From Hepsetus odoe (taxonomy: Eukaryota; Chordata; Actinopteri; Characiformes; Hepsetidae): a DNA stretch of 64,000 bases. Positions within the stretch are counted from its first letter, which is position 1. Every line of letters starts with the position of its first letter. Positions 1 to 10,100 of this stretch are shown here, piece by piece. The position numbers were made by a program, and so were the translations under genes. The notes under the pieces are model-generated. The model was not told where the DNA came from, did no database searches, and saw only the letters and a program-made list of their open reading frames with translations. The stretch covers positions 16,373,415 through 16,437,414 of the forward strand of contig CM029386.1 of the NCBI GenBank assembly GCA_017165825.1, read 5' to 3'.

Positions 1-240
1 GATACAGATTAAGGTCCTCCAGGCTTGTGACAATATAAAAGCTCCTCTGACCACGAGATGGATCTCGAATCTTTCGAATTTATTTGAACCCACAAAAGAT
101 GATCTCCAAGTTTATGTAGAATTTAAACTGCGGAAGTTGTTCTTTCACAATCATTTTGAAATCTGAATCTGTTGATGCACTGACAGTTCAGTCCATAAAA
201 AAGGTCAAACAAAGAAAAACAAGCTAATGGGGGGGGTACA

Positions 241-260
241 CACACACACACACACACACA
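241..260. repeat. (CA)n microsatellite
   Basis: Ten perfect CA units, directly abutting the Tc1 foldback at 261. Confidence 0.95.
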
Positions 261-332
261 GTACTGTGCAAAAGTTTAATCAGGTGTGAAACAGCATTTT
301 CGCACCTGCCTAAAACTTGTGCACAGAATTGT
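261..332. mobile_element. Minimal Tc1-type foldback (two terminal repeats only)
   Basis: The left arm reads TACTGTGCAAAAGTTTAATC and the right arm is its imperfect reverse complement, ending in TAAAACTTGTGCACAG. Both match the ends of the larger Tc1-like elements at 27298-27832 and 35914-36425. Almost no interior remains, so this is an extreme deletion product of that family, about 70 bp long. It encodes nothing. Confidence 0.8.
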
Positions 333-1040
333 GTGTGTATATATTATATATGCAATACCAATTTTATAAGCTGCACATCTATTGAAAAATCCTGCTGCTG
401 TTCATCCAGAAAACCGCTGGTGAAGACTTGTGTTCAGATTTGGTGACGAAACTAGAACAGCCAGAAGGTCTGTTAAGATGGGTGTTTTTTTTTTTTTTTT
501 TTTTTTTTTTTTTCCTTCTCCTCTCAAAACTGGCCAAATGCATTGTAAATCAAATGAGTGATTAATCATTTTCACTATTATATTTGATAATAGTGACTGT
601 TTTTATTCATTTTTATAGCTTAGTCACACTGTGTCCCAAGGGGGGGGGGAGAAAAAAATAAAACAGCCCTGACAAGTCTGTAGCACCTTAATAAAGGGCT
701 GGGTGCAGTTTGAGTGGGTAGAGTAAGTGTTTGGATTTTTTTCCATAAAGGTGCCTTGTCTGTTAGCCTGACAAAGAAACAAATTTAGACACCAGAAAAT
801 TCTTGGTTGAAAGACATCTGGAGTTTTATTCATTACCAACTTTTAGCAGTGAACCTTTGACATCAGAATAAGCTTTTTGACCTACCACAAGCAGAACTTA
901 GGATTTACTAAGCAAGCAGATGAAAGGTAAAGAGCACAGAGAACAGGCCTGCACTTAAGATATTAACAAAAAAAAAAGGGGGGAATCCTGAAAAGGTCAT
1001 AAGACCATTCTTTGACAATTTGTGGACTGACAAAACCATT
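333..1040. other. Non-coding interval with a poly(T) tract
   Basis: No gene seen. A run of 29 T occupies 485-513 and a G run sits at 641-649. The short open frames here have no recognisable domains and overlap on both strands. Confidence 0.6.
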
Positions 1041-1413
1041 AACCCAGCCACTAGGGATGCTAGGGACAAATGTCATTTTTTACAACATGAAGTATCTCAG
1101 GCTGCCTGAAGACTCAAACGTCAAGCTGGCTAGCTTCTTCCCCGCCACTTCTCAGCCAAGCAGTCTTATGGTGGGGACAACAATTGTCATGTGCAATAAT
1201 GTGTAGGTTCTTGGCCTACAGGAAGCATGAAAGTGGCTTGCTCACTGTACGGTGAAGTGGTTTGTGGAGGAGACTTTGGATTTGGACTGGTGGTGGATCC
1301 GAATACAAAAGCATTATATAAAATTAACACAATCAACACACACGTGTTCAAACCCAGCCACTAGGGATGCATAAGCCAGTGTATTTCTTTGCGTCGGTCC
1401 CAAGCCCGGGTAA

Positions 1414-1752
1414 ATGGGGAGGGTTGCGTCAGGAAGGGCATCCGGTTCAAAACTTTGCCAAATCAATATACGGACAATGATGCAGAATTCCATACCGGAT
1501 CGGTCGAGGCCCGGGTTAACAACGACCGCCACGAGTACTGTTAGCCTAAAGGGTGCTGGTGGAAATTGGACTACTGTTGGCCGAAGAAGAGGAAAAGGAA
1601 AGAATGTCCAGAGGGATGAGGAGAGAAAGAAGTGCAAGAAAGTCGAAGTGAGGGTAAGGACTTTGAATGTTGGCAGCATGACTGGTAAAGGTAGAGAATT
1701 AGCTGATTTGATGGAGAGAAGGAAGGTTGATATGCTGTGTGTGAGAGACTAG
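1414..1752 (+). pseudogene. RTE-like LINE endonuclease N-terminus (fragment)
   Basis: A 112-codon frame corresponding to the 5' end of the LINE ORF. The apurinic-type endonuclease begins at VRTLNVGSMTGKGRELADLM, which contains the conserved Asn of the first catalytic motif. The frame then breaks at the second motif: copy 2 reads CVQENRW, while here the sequence has lost bases and reads CVRD followed by a stop. The catalytic Glu is therefore lost. In the living family this domain nicks the target DNA to prime reverse transcription. The rest of the domain is deleted. The N-terminal 75 residues are basic and low in complexity. The true start codon is not clear. Confidence 0.75.
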
Positions 1753-1835
1753 ATGGAAGGGCAGTAAGGCCAGGTGTATTGGAGGAGGGTTTAAGTTGTT
1801 TCACCATGGTGGGGATGGAAAGAGGAATGGGCTAG

Positions 1836-3000
1836 ATGCCTGAGGAGTGGAGACAAAGTGTATTTGAACCGATTTTCAAGAATAAGGGTGATTCACAGAG
1901 CTGTAGTAACAATAGAGGGATAAGGTTTATCAGCCACAGCATGAAGTTATGGGAAAGAGTAGTGGAAGAAAAGAGGTGAGGATTAGTGAACAGCAGTATG
2001 GTTTTATGCCAAGAAAGAGCACTACAGATGCAATGCTCTGAGGGTGTTGATGGAGCTGGTCAGAAGGAGTTGCTTTGTGGACTTGGAGAAAGCATATGAC
2101 AGGGTGCCTATAGAAGAGTTGTGGTTTTGTATGAGGAAGTCTGGTGTTACAGAGGAGTATGTGAGAGTAGTTCAGAATATGTATGATGGCAGTGTAACAG
2201 TGGTGAGATCTACAGTGGGAGTGACGGACGCATTTAAGGTGGAGGTTGGATTGCATTAAGGATCAGCACTGAGCCCATTCTTGTTTGCAGTAGTGATGGA
2301 CAGGTTGACGGACGAGGTTAGACAGCAGTCTCCGTGGACGATGATGTTTGCTGATGATATTGTGATCTGTAGTGAGAGTAGGGAGCAGCTTGAGGAGAAC
2401 CTGCAGAGATGTAGATGTGCTCTAGAGAGGAGAGGAATAAAAGTGAGTAGGGCAAAGACAGAATACATGAATGTGAATGAAAGGGAGGGAAGTGGAGTGG
2501 TTAGGATGCAGGGAGTGGAGGTAACAAAGGTGGAGGAGTTTAAATACTAGGGATCAACAGTTCAGTGTAACGGCGAGTGTGGAAGAGAGGTGAAGAAGAG
2601 AGTGCAGGCTGGTTGGAATGGGTGGAGAAGAGTGGCTTGAGTGATTTGTGACCGACAGGTACCAGCTAGAGTAAAAGGGAAGGTTTACAGGACAGTAGTG
2701 AGACCAGCTATGTTGTATGGGTTGGAGACGGTGGCACTGACGAAAAGACAGGAGGCGGAGCTGGAGGTGTCAGAGTTAAAGATACTGAGATTTTCGTTGG
2801 GTGTGACGAGGATGGACAGGATTAGAAATGAGTATATTAGAGGGACAGCTCAGGTTAGACGTCTTGGAGTCTTTGTCCAGAGGAGAAGATGGAGCTGCCA
2901 GGAAAGAGGAGAAGAGGAAGAACAAAGAGGAGGTTTATGGACATGGTGAGAGAGGACATGCAGGTGGTTGGTTTGAAGCAGGAAGATGCAGAGCACCATA
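1836..3000 (+). pseudogene. RTE-like LINE reverse transcriptase (broken)
   Basis: Translated in pieces, this covers the reverse transcriptase. It begins at MPEEWRQSVFEPIFKNKG (from 1836), continues through FVDLEKAYDRVP (about 2076-2111), and has an intact FADD catalytic motif at 2347-2358. It then covers the thumb and C-terminal region, with KGKVYRTVVRPAMLYGLE near 2671-2724. In-frame stops interrupt it: TAA replaces the Gln of the GLHQGSALSP motif (2257-2259), TAG precedes GSTVQ (2548-2550), and TGA follows WRRVA (2638-2640). A deletion in the domain after RRLG (about 2865) removes the conserved GDKVREAR stretch. The polymerase would copy LINE RNA at the nicked target; this copy cannot. Confidence 0.85.
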
Positions 3001-3060
3001 AGAAACGGAGACTGTTGATCTGCTGTGGCGACCCCTAAACGGGAGCATCTGAAAGAAAAA

Positions 3061-4320
3061 GAAATGGATAGACAAAACAATTATGCTTCTACCACATCTT
3101 TCTTTCTTTAATCATTTGGTTTTTTTTTAGTGTTTTTAAATAGTCAAGTAGCTTATTGATTACTGTAACTGTGAAACGTATCAGTATAATTGGAAAGTGT
3201 AGGGAGCAGCCTACCTTTCCTGTTCATTGCTCGTTATCCACTGCTTTTTCTTCCTCTTGAAGAGGTTCGATTGCTTAATGTATCATTTTTGCATGGTGTT
3301 CCAAAAATGTTAGTCAGCTGCAGTTTTCTTAACCCCTTTTCCCTGCCCAGTCTGTAGTTGCATTCCAGTGCTTTAGCTTTATAACAGCTTTAATTAGAAC
3401 TTCTACCAGTAACCTGTAGCAACCAATCTAAGCAGGAACAGAAGAGTAAAAGCCAAGGTGTGACTCTGGACAAAGTGGGAGATTGTGAACAGAGCTTTGG
3501 TAAAGCTCTACCACAGGGTTGTGGTCCTCTTGATCAGGTGAAGTAGTTTTTGAAGTATCACCATATGAAATGTAATTGTAAATGTATAAAAATTGTTAAA
3601 TTGTCACACAAAAGTGAGGTCTGAAACCTGTCCAAGTCTTTCTGGAGTAACCGTGGCTGCCTTATTCTAAGAGCTGTGTGTTTCTGACACGGATTGTCTT
3701 GATGGCGAGATAGTGACTGATAAGACTGTTCCATTAGTAACACTCAATAAGCAAAGTGCTTGAAAGGGGGCTATGATGTGGTCAAACAGGGAAAATCTGG
3801 ACTCCATGACAAGGGCATTTGTAGACTTCAGGTTGCACCAGCGCGCGCACACTAAATTATGGGGGGGGGGGGGCAAAGAGCAAACCACTTTGGCTGTCAT
3901 TCATTAGTTGAGAACAGTTCACATTAAATCAGAAATGGGCACTCAAATCAGGAAGGCTGTGCAATTACAAACTCTCCTTGGTCCAAAGGTAATAAGTGGA
4001 TTTCATTATTTTGTCTTCAGTCCTCTCATACTGTTGATTTAAAACTAAAATCTGAAAGAAGAGATGGTGGGGCATTGTCTGTCTGCGCTGTGAATTTATA
4101 TGGTCAAAATATCAGCGTTGCATTTTTTAGCAGAGTAACCAATGATTAGCTGGGAAAATGTACAGCAGCTGCCTCACTGGATCTGCAATTGTGGAGGAAT
4201 TTATTATTTTTTTTAAATTCATGTGCAAAGTTTGCCTGTCTAGGTGTTAAAAAGCCATTAACAGCATGAGTGGCACTTTGTTCAAATGACCATTTAATTC
4301 TCAAAATGTCTATGAAGAAG
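3061..4320. other. Non-coding interval
   Basis: No gene or clear repeat recognised. A 13-G run lies at 3861-3873 next to a short GCGCGC tract. Short open frames here are in low-complexity or random-looking sequence. Confidence 0.5.
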
Positions 4321-4520
4321 GGGTGGTGGTGGGCAAGTACCCTACCACTAGACCATGGTCCTATGGCTCAAGAAGTCCCAGGTTCAAATCCCACCTCAAG
4401 CACTACCATCACTGGGTCCCTGAGCAAGACCCTCAACCCTGAGTTACTCCAGGGGGACTGTCCCTGTAATACAGAGCGACTTGCATGTCCTGATAAGAGC
4501 GTCTGCTAAATACCGTAAAT
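4321..4520 (+). mobile_element. SINE-C copy with two internal micro-inversions
   Basis: The copy carries the SINE-C body and the tail motif GATAAGAGCGTCTGCTAAAT. Compared with the copies at 12712-12915 (reverse strand), 42938-43119 and 61537-61747, two segments are reversed in place. Positions 4332-4354 hold the reverse complement of the head segment that normally starts GGTCTAGTGGTAGG, so box A now faces the wrong way. Positions 4472-4491 hold the reverse complement of AGGACATGGAAGTCGCTCTG, with one mismatch. Sequence on both sides of each flip remains in normal order. Confidence 0.85.
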
Positions 4521-5647
4521 GTTCTCTTGGCTGGCGTGTCCTGTTTTCCCTCATGAAGTTCAAGAAGCTAAAAGAGCCTATTGCCAGTTCTGGTTCCCTA
4601 AAGAAAAGGAGTAAAAAAAAACAAACAAACTAACATTTGTCCCTTTTCCACTAAAAGGGAATCAGTTCTTCCACCAGGTCCATCTAGGATTATTAAAAAA
4701 AAAAACTGGTGACCTCAGTAACTGACCTGCATTTCCATTTCTTTTGAGCAGAATTGCTGTAATAAAGAATGTGTAATCAGCCAAGGAGGGGTTCCCACTG
4801 ACAATTATTCTTCAGGTTTGGAACCAATTTATTTAAAAAAAAAAACTTTGTGCCCAATCCAGAACAAACCCATTTGCTTGCAGGTGGAAATCAGTAGGTG
4901 GTCGTCTTTATAAATAAGATGTCTGAGTGTGAAGAACATTTTGCAGATTCTCCATGTAATATAAAAGGTTTTGGTTACGGACTCTTTCTCCATCCTCTAC
5001 CATAAAGACAACCAGCAGAAATGATTAATGCCCAATAATACTAGCCATCAAAGAGTGTGATCTCTTGCAACATGTTTTCCAGCTCCCCATAAGCTACAAA
5101 CCACTACCTGCAAACGTTTACAATGAAAACCCCTCTCAATCCCTTCATGTGAACACTCTGCTTTCATCTGCACCTTTTTCCCCTCTGAGTGAGGCATCGA
5201 TCTTCAAATATTTACCCCCCTCCCCTCCACATCAGCTGGGCTGAGTACCTGTGAAATATTCACGGTGCCTCCATTATTTGGAGCAGCGTCCTTGTGCTGC
5301 CCACGTTGGTTGTGGATGTTTTATTGGGCAGGGAATCTGTCAGTTCAGGTAAAGCATGTGCCTCTCAAGACTGTGAAGTGAACAGCAATGACCTTCCCTG
5401 ACTTCTGAGCTACTTGGGGCCGTTCAGAAGGTCAGCAGGGGCTTCAGCTACCACAAATGTACTCCTACGAAAAAGAAACGGAGGCATAGAAGCGGGGGGT
5501 GGGTCTTCTGTGTGAAAGCATCTTTAACTTGGGTAGGTGTTAACATTGTGAAATATTTTGCATGTAGTCACTCAGTCTGAGACCATGGATCCTGGGGGAA
5601 ATGTATATAACTTGCATTTAAAGGTCCATTTTGTCTTTTCACTTTTC
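4521..5647. other. Non-coding interval
   Basis: Mixed AT-rich sequence with short A runs. No coding region or named repeat recognised. Confidence 0.5.
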
Positions 5648-5824
5648 TTAGGAAGTGGGTAGCACTGCCGCCTCACAGCAAGAAGGTCCTGGGTTCGATT
5701 CCCAGGCAGGACGGTCTGGGTCCTTTCTGTGTGGAGTTTGCATGTTTACCTCATGTCTGCATGCGTTTCCTCTGGCGGCACCAGTTTCCACCCACCATCC
5801 AGACACATGCATGTCTGGTAGATT

Positions 5825-6760
5825 CTTCTTCTTTTTCTTTCAGCTGCTCCCATTTAAGGGTCACCACAGCGGGTCTCCATTTCTTCTGTCTTTTGCATCT
5901 TCCTGCTTCAAACCGACCACCTGCATGTCCTCTCTCACCACATCCATAAACCTCCTCTTTGGTTTTCCTCTTTCCTGGCAGCTCCATCTTCAACATCCTC
6001 CTTCCAATATAATCCTCGTCTCTCCTCTGGACATGTCCAAACCAACGCAACCTTGCTTCTCTAACTTTGTCTCCAAGACGTCTAACCTGAGCTGTCCCTC
6101 TAATATACTCATTTCTAATCCTGTCCATCCTCGTCACACCCAACGAAAATCTCAGCATCTTTAACTCTGACACCTCCAGCTCCGCCTCCTGCCTTTTCGT
6201 CAGTGCCACCGTCTCCAACCCATACAACATAGCTGGTCTCACTACTGTCCTGTAAACCTTCCCTTTTACTCTAGCTGGTACGTGTCTGTCACAAATCACT
6301 CCAGCCACTCTTCTCCACCCATTCCAACCAGCCTGCACTCTCTTCTTCACCTCTCTACCACACTCACCATTACACTGAACTGTTGATCCCTAGTATTTAA
6401 ACTCCTCCACCTTTTGTTACCTCCACTCCCTGTATCCTAACCACTCCACTTTCCTCCCTTTCATTCACACTCATGTATTCTGTCTTTGCCCTACTCCCTT
6501 TCATTCCTCTCCTCTCAAGAGCATATCTCCATTTCTCCAGGTTCTCCTCAAGCTGCTCCCTACTCTCACTACAGATCACAATATCATCAGCAAACATCAT
6601 CGTCCACGGAGACTCCTGTCTAACCTCGTCCGTCAACCTGTCCATTACTATTGCAAACAAGAATGGGCTCAGTGCTGATCCTTGATGTAATCCAACATCT
6701 ACCTTAAATACTACTGTCACTCCCACTGCAGATCTCACCACTGTTACACTGTCCTCATAC
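5825..6760 (-). mobile_element. RTE-like LINE, copy 3 (5'-truncated), with target-site duplication
   Basis: The 3' end lies at 5825 with an AAGAAAAAGAAGAAG-type tail on the minus strand and the family end motif just inside. The 5' end is truncated within the reverse transcriptase near 6760, as is usual for LINE insertions. The flanks ACATGCATGTCTGGTAGATT (5805-5824) and ACATACATGTCCGGTAGATT (6759-6778) agree at 18 of 20 positions and are read as the target-site duplication. The target is a SINE-B element. Confidence 0.85.
5840..6756 (-). pseudogene. RTE-like LINE reverse transcriptase, C-terminal part
   Basis: Two long minus-strand frames cover the palm and C-terminal region. The first (6762 down to 6397) contains GLHQGSALSPFLFAIVMDRL and an intact FADD at 6583-6594. 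It loses frame at VTKGGGV. The second (6350 down to 5751) starts KKRVQAGWNGWRR and runs through RRLGDKVREARLRWFGHVQR to the zinc-knuckle-free C-terminus, then into the SINE-B flank. A stop replaces Tyr at the conserved YLGSTVQ between them. It is the least mutated reverse transcriptase 3' half in the window. It lacks the endonuclease and the N-terminal palm, so it is not autonomous. Confidence 0.85.
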
Positions 6761-6910
6761 ATACATGTCCGGTAGATTGGAGATGCTAAAATGCCTCTTT
6801 GAAGTTGCCTTAAAGTTAAGCATGTTTGTTTACGTCTCCTTTTCTTACTGCATCAGTGATATACTGCACAACTTAAATGTTTTTTTGCATGTACATCTTA
6901 AACATCTAAT

Positions 6911-7155
6911 GTGAAAGTGACTATTTTATGTCATTGATGCACAGCACATCGTGAACCACTGTGAAATTTAACCTCTGCTTTTCACTCATACACACCATGC
7001 AGCAAGGGGCAGCCATTTAAAGCGCCCCGGGAGCAGTGATGGGGACAGAACCTTGCTCCAGGGTACCTTTATCGTAACCTACTATTGCAGCGTTCGAACA
7101 CATGATCGCCTTATCCTGGGGTCAACTCCCTAACTGCTAGGCTACCGCTGCCCCT
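6911..7155 (-). mobile_element. SINE-A, near full length
   Basis: On the minus strand the head reads AGGGGCAGCGGTAGCCTAGC (box A region) and the tail ends AGTCACTTTCAC. The central GAGCAAGG and CGCTTT motifs are present. Box B is degraded. Confidence 0.85.
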
Positions 7156-10100
7156 AGTGTGTGCTGCTTCCAGCTAGCGCGACCTGGTAACATTATTGAT
7201 TGGGACTTTGGAGCACCAGTGATTGCAGTTTGCTTTTAATTGGGTGCAGAAATTAATGTTAGTGCAGATAAATCCCTCTCGGTGCCTTTCATAGTCTGTC
7301 AGTTACAGTGCGGTAGGGATAATTTGCTTAGGAACAGAGTTGAGGTGTGAAGGGCTTCAATATCTGTCCTTCAAGTTAATGCACCACACAGACACACACC
7401 TTCCGCTCGGGCACCGTTTACAAACGGCGTGTTTCTGTATTGACAAGTTCATGAATTGGCTCAGCAGTAAAGCCTTAAAACAATCTGCATATTAATTTGT
7501 GTTCAATTTTCAGGGTTTTAGTCCTTTGAAGATCACTTGCTCCTATTTCTTTGTTATACAGTCATTGGATCCATACGTTACATTTGGATGTAATTCTACT
7601 GCAGTCATTAAGATTTATAAATAATAGTTTCCAAGGTAATATGACTGTAAAACACCTGGCTCCAGTTTCATGATTGTATAAAATTTTGACTATGTTCAAA
7701 TTAACTTTCATTCACAGTATTCAAGTTTGGACACCCCTGGTCCGTTGACATGTTTGTTGGTTTTCTAATAACACGACCAAGAGAAATATTTTTTAAAAAA
7801 ACCCAAAAAACTGATATTTTTCACATGGTGCATCTGATCCATTTTTCAGTTCAGCAAACCCCCAAATCAAGTGTGTCATTTAGGAGCGTTTTTGTAAGAA
7901 TTTTTATTTCAAATTGCTTTTTATAGCGTCCTAAGAAGCAGGCAATCGGAAAATGCGTCCACTAACAAAGTTGCCTTTTAAATCTTTTCATGTCTCCTAA
8001 TGACTTTTTATTGCTAAGTGTTTAACGTTATGGGCCGGTGCCAAGGGGACTGAGTCTAAGCAGGTTATCCTGTTAATCTGATCTGCTGCATCAACAGCTG
8101 TTCATTGGGTGACGATACCATAGTTGTTCTCGGTACTTTTTTTGCCTCGTTTGCTAATTAAGTCTTCTGCAGATCTGAACCTGTCAATGGAGAATGGAAA
8201 TAATTTATTGAGTTCATATAAAGATGCTAAATATTTAAATCTAATTCAGATCCAGCCAACTTCCAAACCACTTCTCCAGGACCAGGTGGCAGTGTATATA
8301 AATAAGGATATGGCAAAACGACTAAAAACCAGTAAAAGGCTTGGGAAATCTTTGACTTTGTAATCAGACTTTAATCTGACTTTTCCTAAGACCTCAATGT
8401 GAATTAAATGGAATTTGTCCACTTTACTACTCAGCTACATCACTGCTCAACCTTAATCGTGGACCAAGGCTACATAATATCCATAAAAGCCTTTCATAAC
8501 AGACATAAATTAACAGTTAAGGTTTATTTCAACAAGCCTCGCTTGTCACAAATGCTCCTGCCATCATTTTCATCTCAAGAAGCGTGAACCCAATTGGTTT
8601 TGGTGAGCGCCTTAATAAATGTCTGGGTAGGTTAATGTCAATTGTTCTAAAAGGCTTATGTTTGTCATGTAGCCTCATGAATGCCTACCTACCGTAATGT
8701 GCAACCAAATTGTGTGTCCAAGGCAATAAGCTTTTATTTATTTATTTTGAGAGCAGAAGTGGTGCCACAGATGCTGCTATATGCCTGGCTTGGAGAATCC
8801 AACATGCAACCACTGTGTGACAATGTTGGACCAGCTTTAAAAACATGAGCCTCAAAGCCTTCCTCTGCTGTGACATACTTCACGTTGTGCTCATGACTGC
8901 ATTCACAGCCTGCAATGTTGATCTCTGCACATCATCTACTGAAGCTGTCCTGACCAATCAGGCAGTAATGACAGCATATAGCAGTTCTAGCATTGATGGG
9001 TGAAGCTGAGCCATTGTGCTGGGATAGTTCATTGCACAACAAAGCGCATCCCCCTGCTCCCTGTCACGAAGAATAAATATGAGCATAAACAACACTTCAA
9101 TGGCTTCTTATCTGGACTGATAAGAAGTGGGGTGGGACCAATTCCACATGACAGACTCTTGCACAAATGTGGGTTTTTTTTTGTCTTCCTCCCTCAATGT
9201 CTGTCAAATATGAAAAGCAGACATTGCATTTCACTGTGTGCTGGGGTTTCACAATGATCTAGTCACTTTCACTTCTTTGGCATCTTTAATTCTGAATGTA
9301 CGAGCAGCACCAAATAAGAAATAATATACTGGCTATAATATAAAGAAGTCTCTTAATGCACGTCTTGAACATGGTAGCACCTGCTATAATTACTATTATT
9401 ACGGTTTGATGAGTTTGAATGGGATCCATCCAATGAGTTGCTTGAGAGTTAATCATATAGTCAGAACTAAAACCGGGTTTAAAAGCTGTTCGGGGGGAAT
9501 TTGGAAGAAAATCCAGCTACTCTGGAAATTAATACATCAAGCTGTGTAACATAAGCGATTATTAAGAATGCACAGAAAGCAGTTGGTTTCCGTTTTGACG
9601 TTTTCCAGATCAAAAAAGAACTTGAAACGCATTTAAATGAAATAATTTCTTCAAAACAGATAATAGCTTTTGTACTCTAACACTAATCCTCACTCTGCTT
9701 CAGTGCACATAATTATACCCTACTGTCTTCTATAACCCAGCGCTGAAAACATTGCTTTTAATTGTGGTGATACTGTAAACGTAGGCCCTAATGAAAGGTA
9801 ACTTGATATAGACTGTTTGAAGTCTGGAGCTTTGATGGTATTCGTTCTGAAATACCCAGTGGCAAAAAAAAAAAAAAAACAGTTCAACCGTTGAAATTCC
9901 CTGCCTCTGCTGAACAACAACGAAAAAAAAAAGTTAACAAAATGATGGCGCTTCAGAATTACACAAATTGCTGTCATTTTGACGTCCCGGTGGAGAACGC
10001 TTTGAATTGGCAGCTGCCTTTATATTCTTCCCAACATCCTTAAACTCAGAACAACAGACCGCCTCGCTGTCTCCTGAGTGCATCTTCATTCTTAAGTTTA

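Larger units (their letters stand above)
1041..3060 (+). mobile_element. RTE-like LINE, copy 1 (internally deleted)
   Basis: This is a non-LTR retrotransposon of RTE type, resembling the fish Expander group. From 1066 it matches copy 2 (from 33347) through the 5' region, the endonuclease start and, after a deletion, the reverse transcriptase and 3' end. The 3' end carries the family signature GGCGACCCCTAAACGGGAGC followed by an A-rich GAAAGAAAAAGAAA tail. An internal deletion near 1833-1836 removes most of the endonuclease and the start of the reverse transcriptase region. Relative to copy 2 it also lacks 7 bp near 1178, between short GGAC repeats. Stops and frameshifts show it is dead. The clade is assigned from remembered family motifs, not from a search. 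Confidence 0.85.
5648..6810 (+). mobile_element. SINE-B copy split by a LINE insertion
   Basis: The left part (5648-5824) has the tRNA-like head: the GCCTCACAGCAAGAAGGTCC stretch, then the box B-like GGGTTCGATTCCC and the GTGTGGAGTTTGCATG body. The right part resumes at 6759 with GGTAGATTGGAGATGCTAAA. A minus-strand LINE fills the gap. The same body and ending occur uninterrupted at 59428-59640. The right boundary is approximate. Confidence 0.75.

Noticed and set aside
1066..1300. LTR retrotransposon or viral long terminal repeat, because the segment occurs twice (33347)
   Set aside because: Both copies lie just before the same LINE coding region, so it is the LINE 5' region; there are no TG...CA ends, primer-binding site or gag-pol genes.
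7680..7910. Possible further Tc1 element around TTTGGACACCCC
   Set aside because: Only one candidate end was found, with no matching inverted partner or transposase motif.
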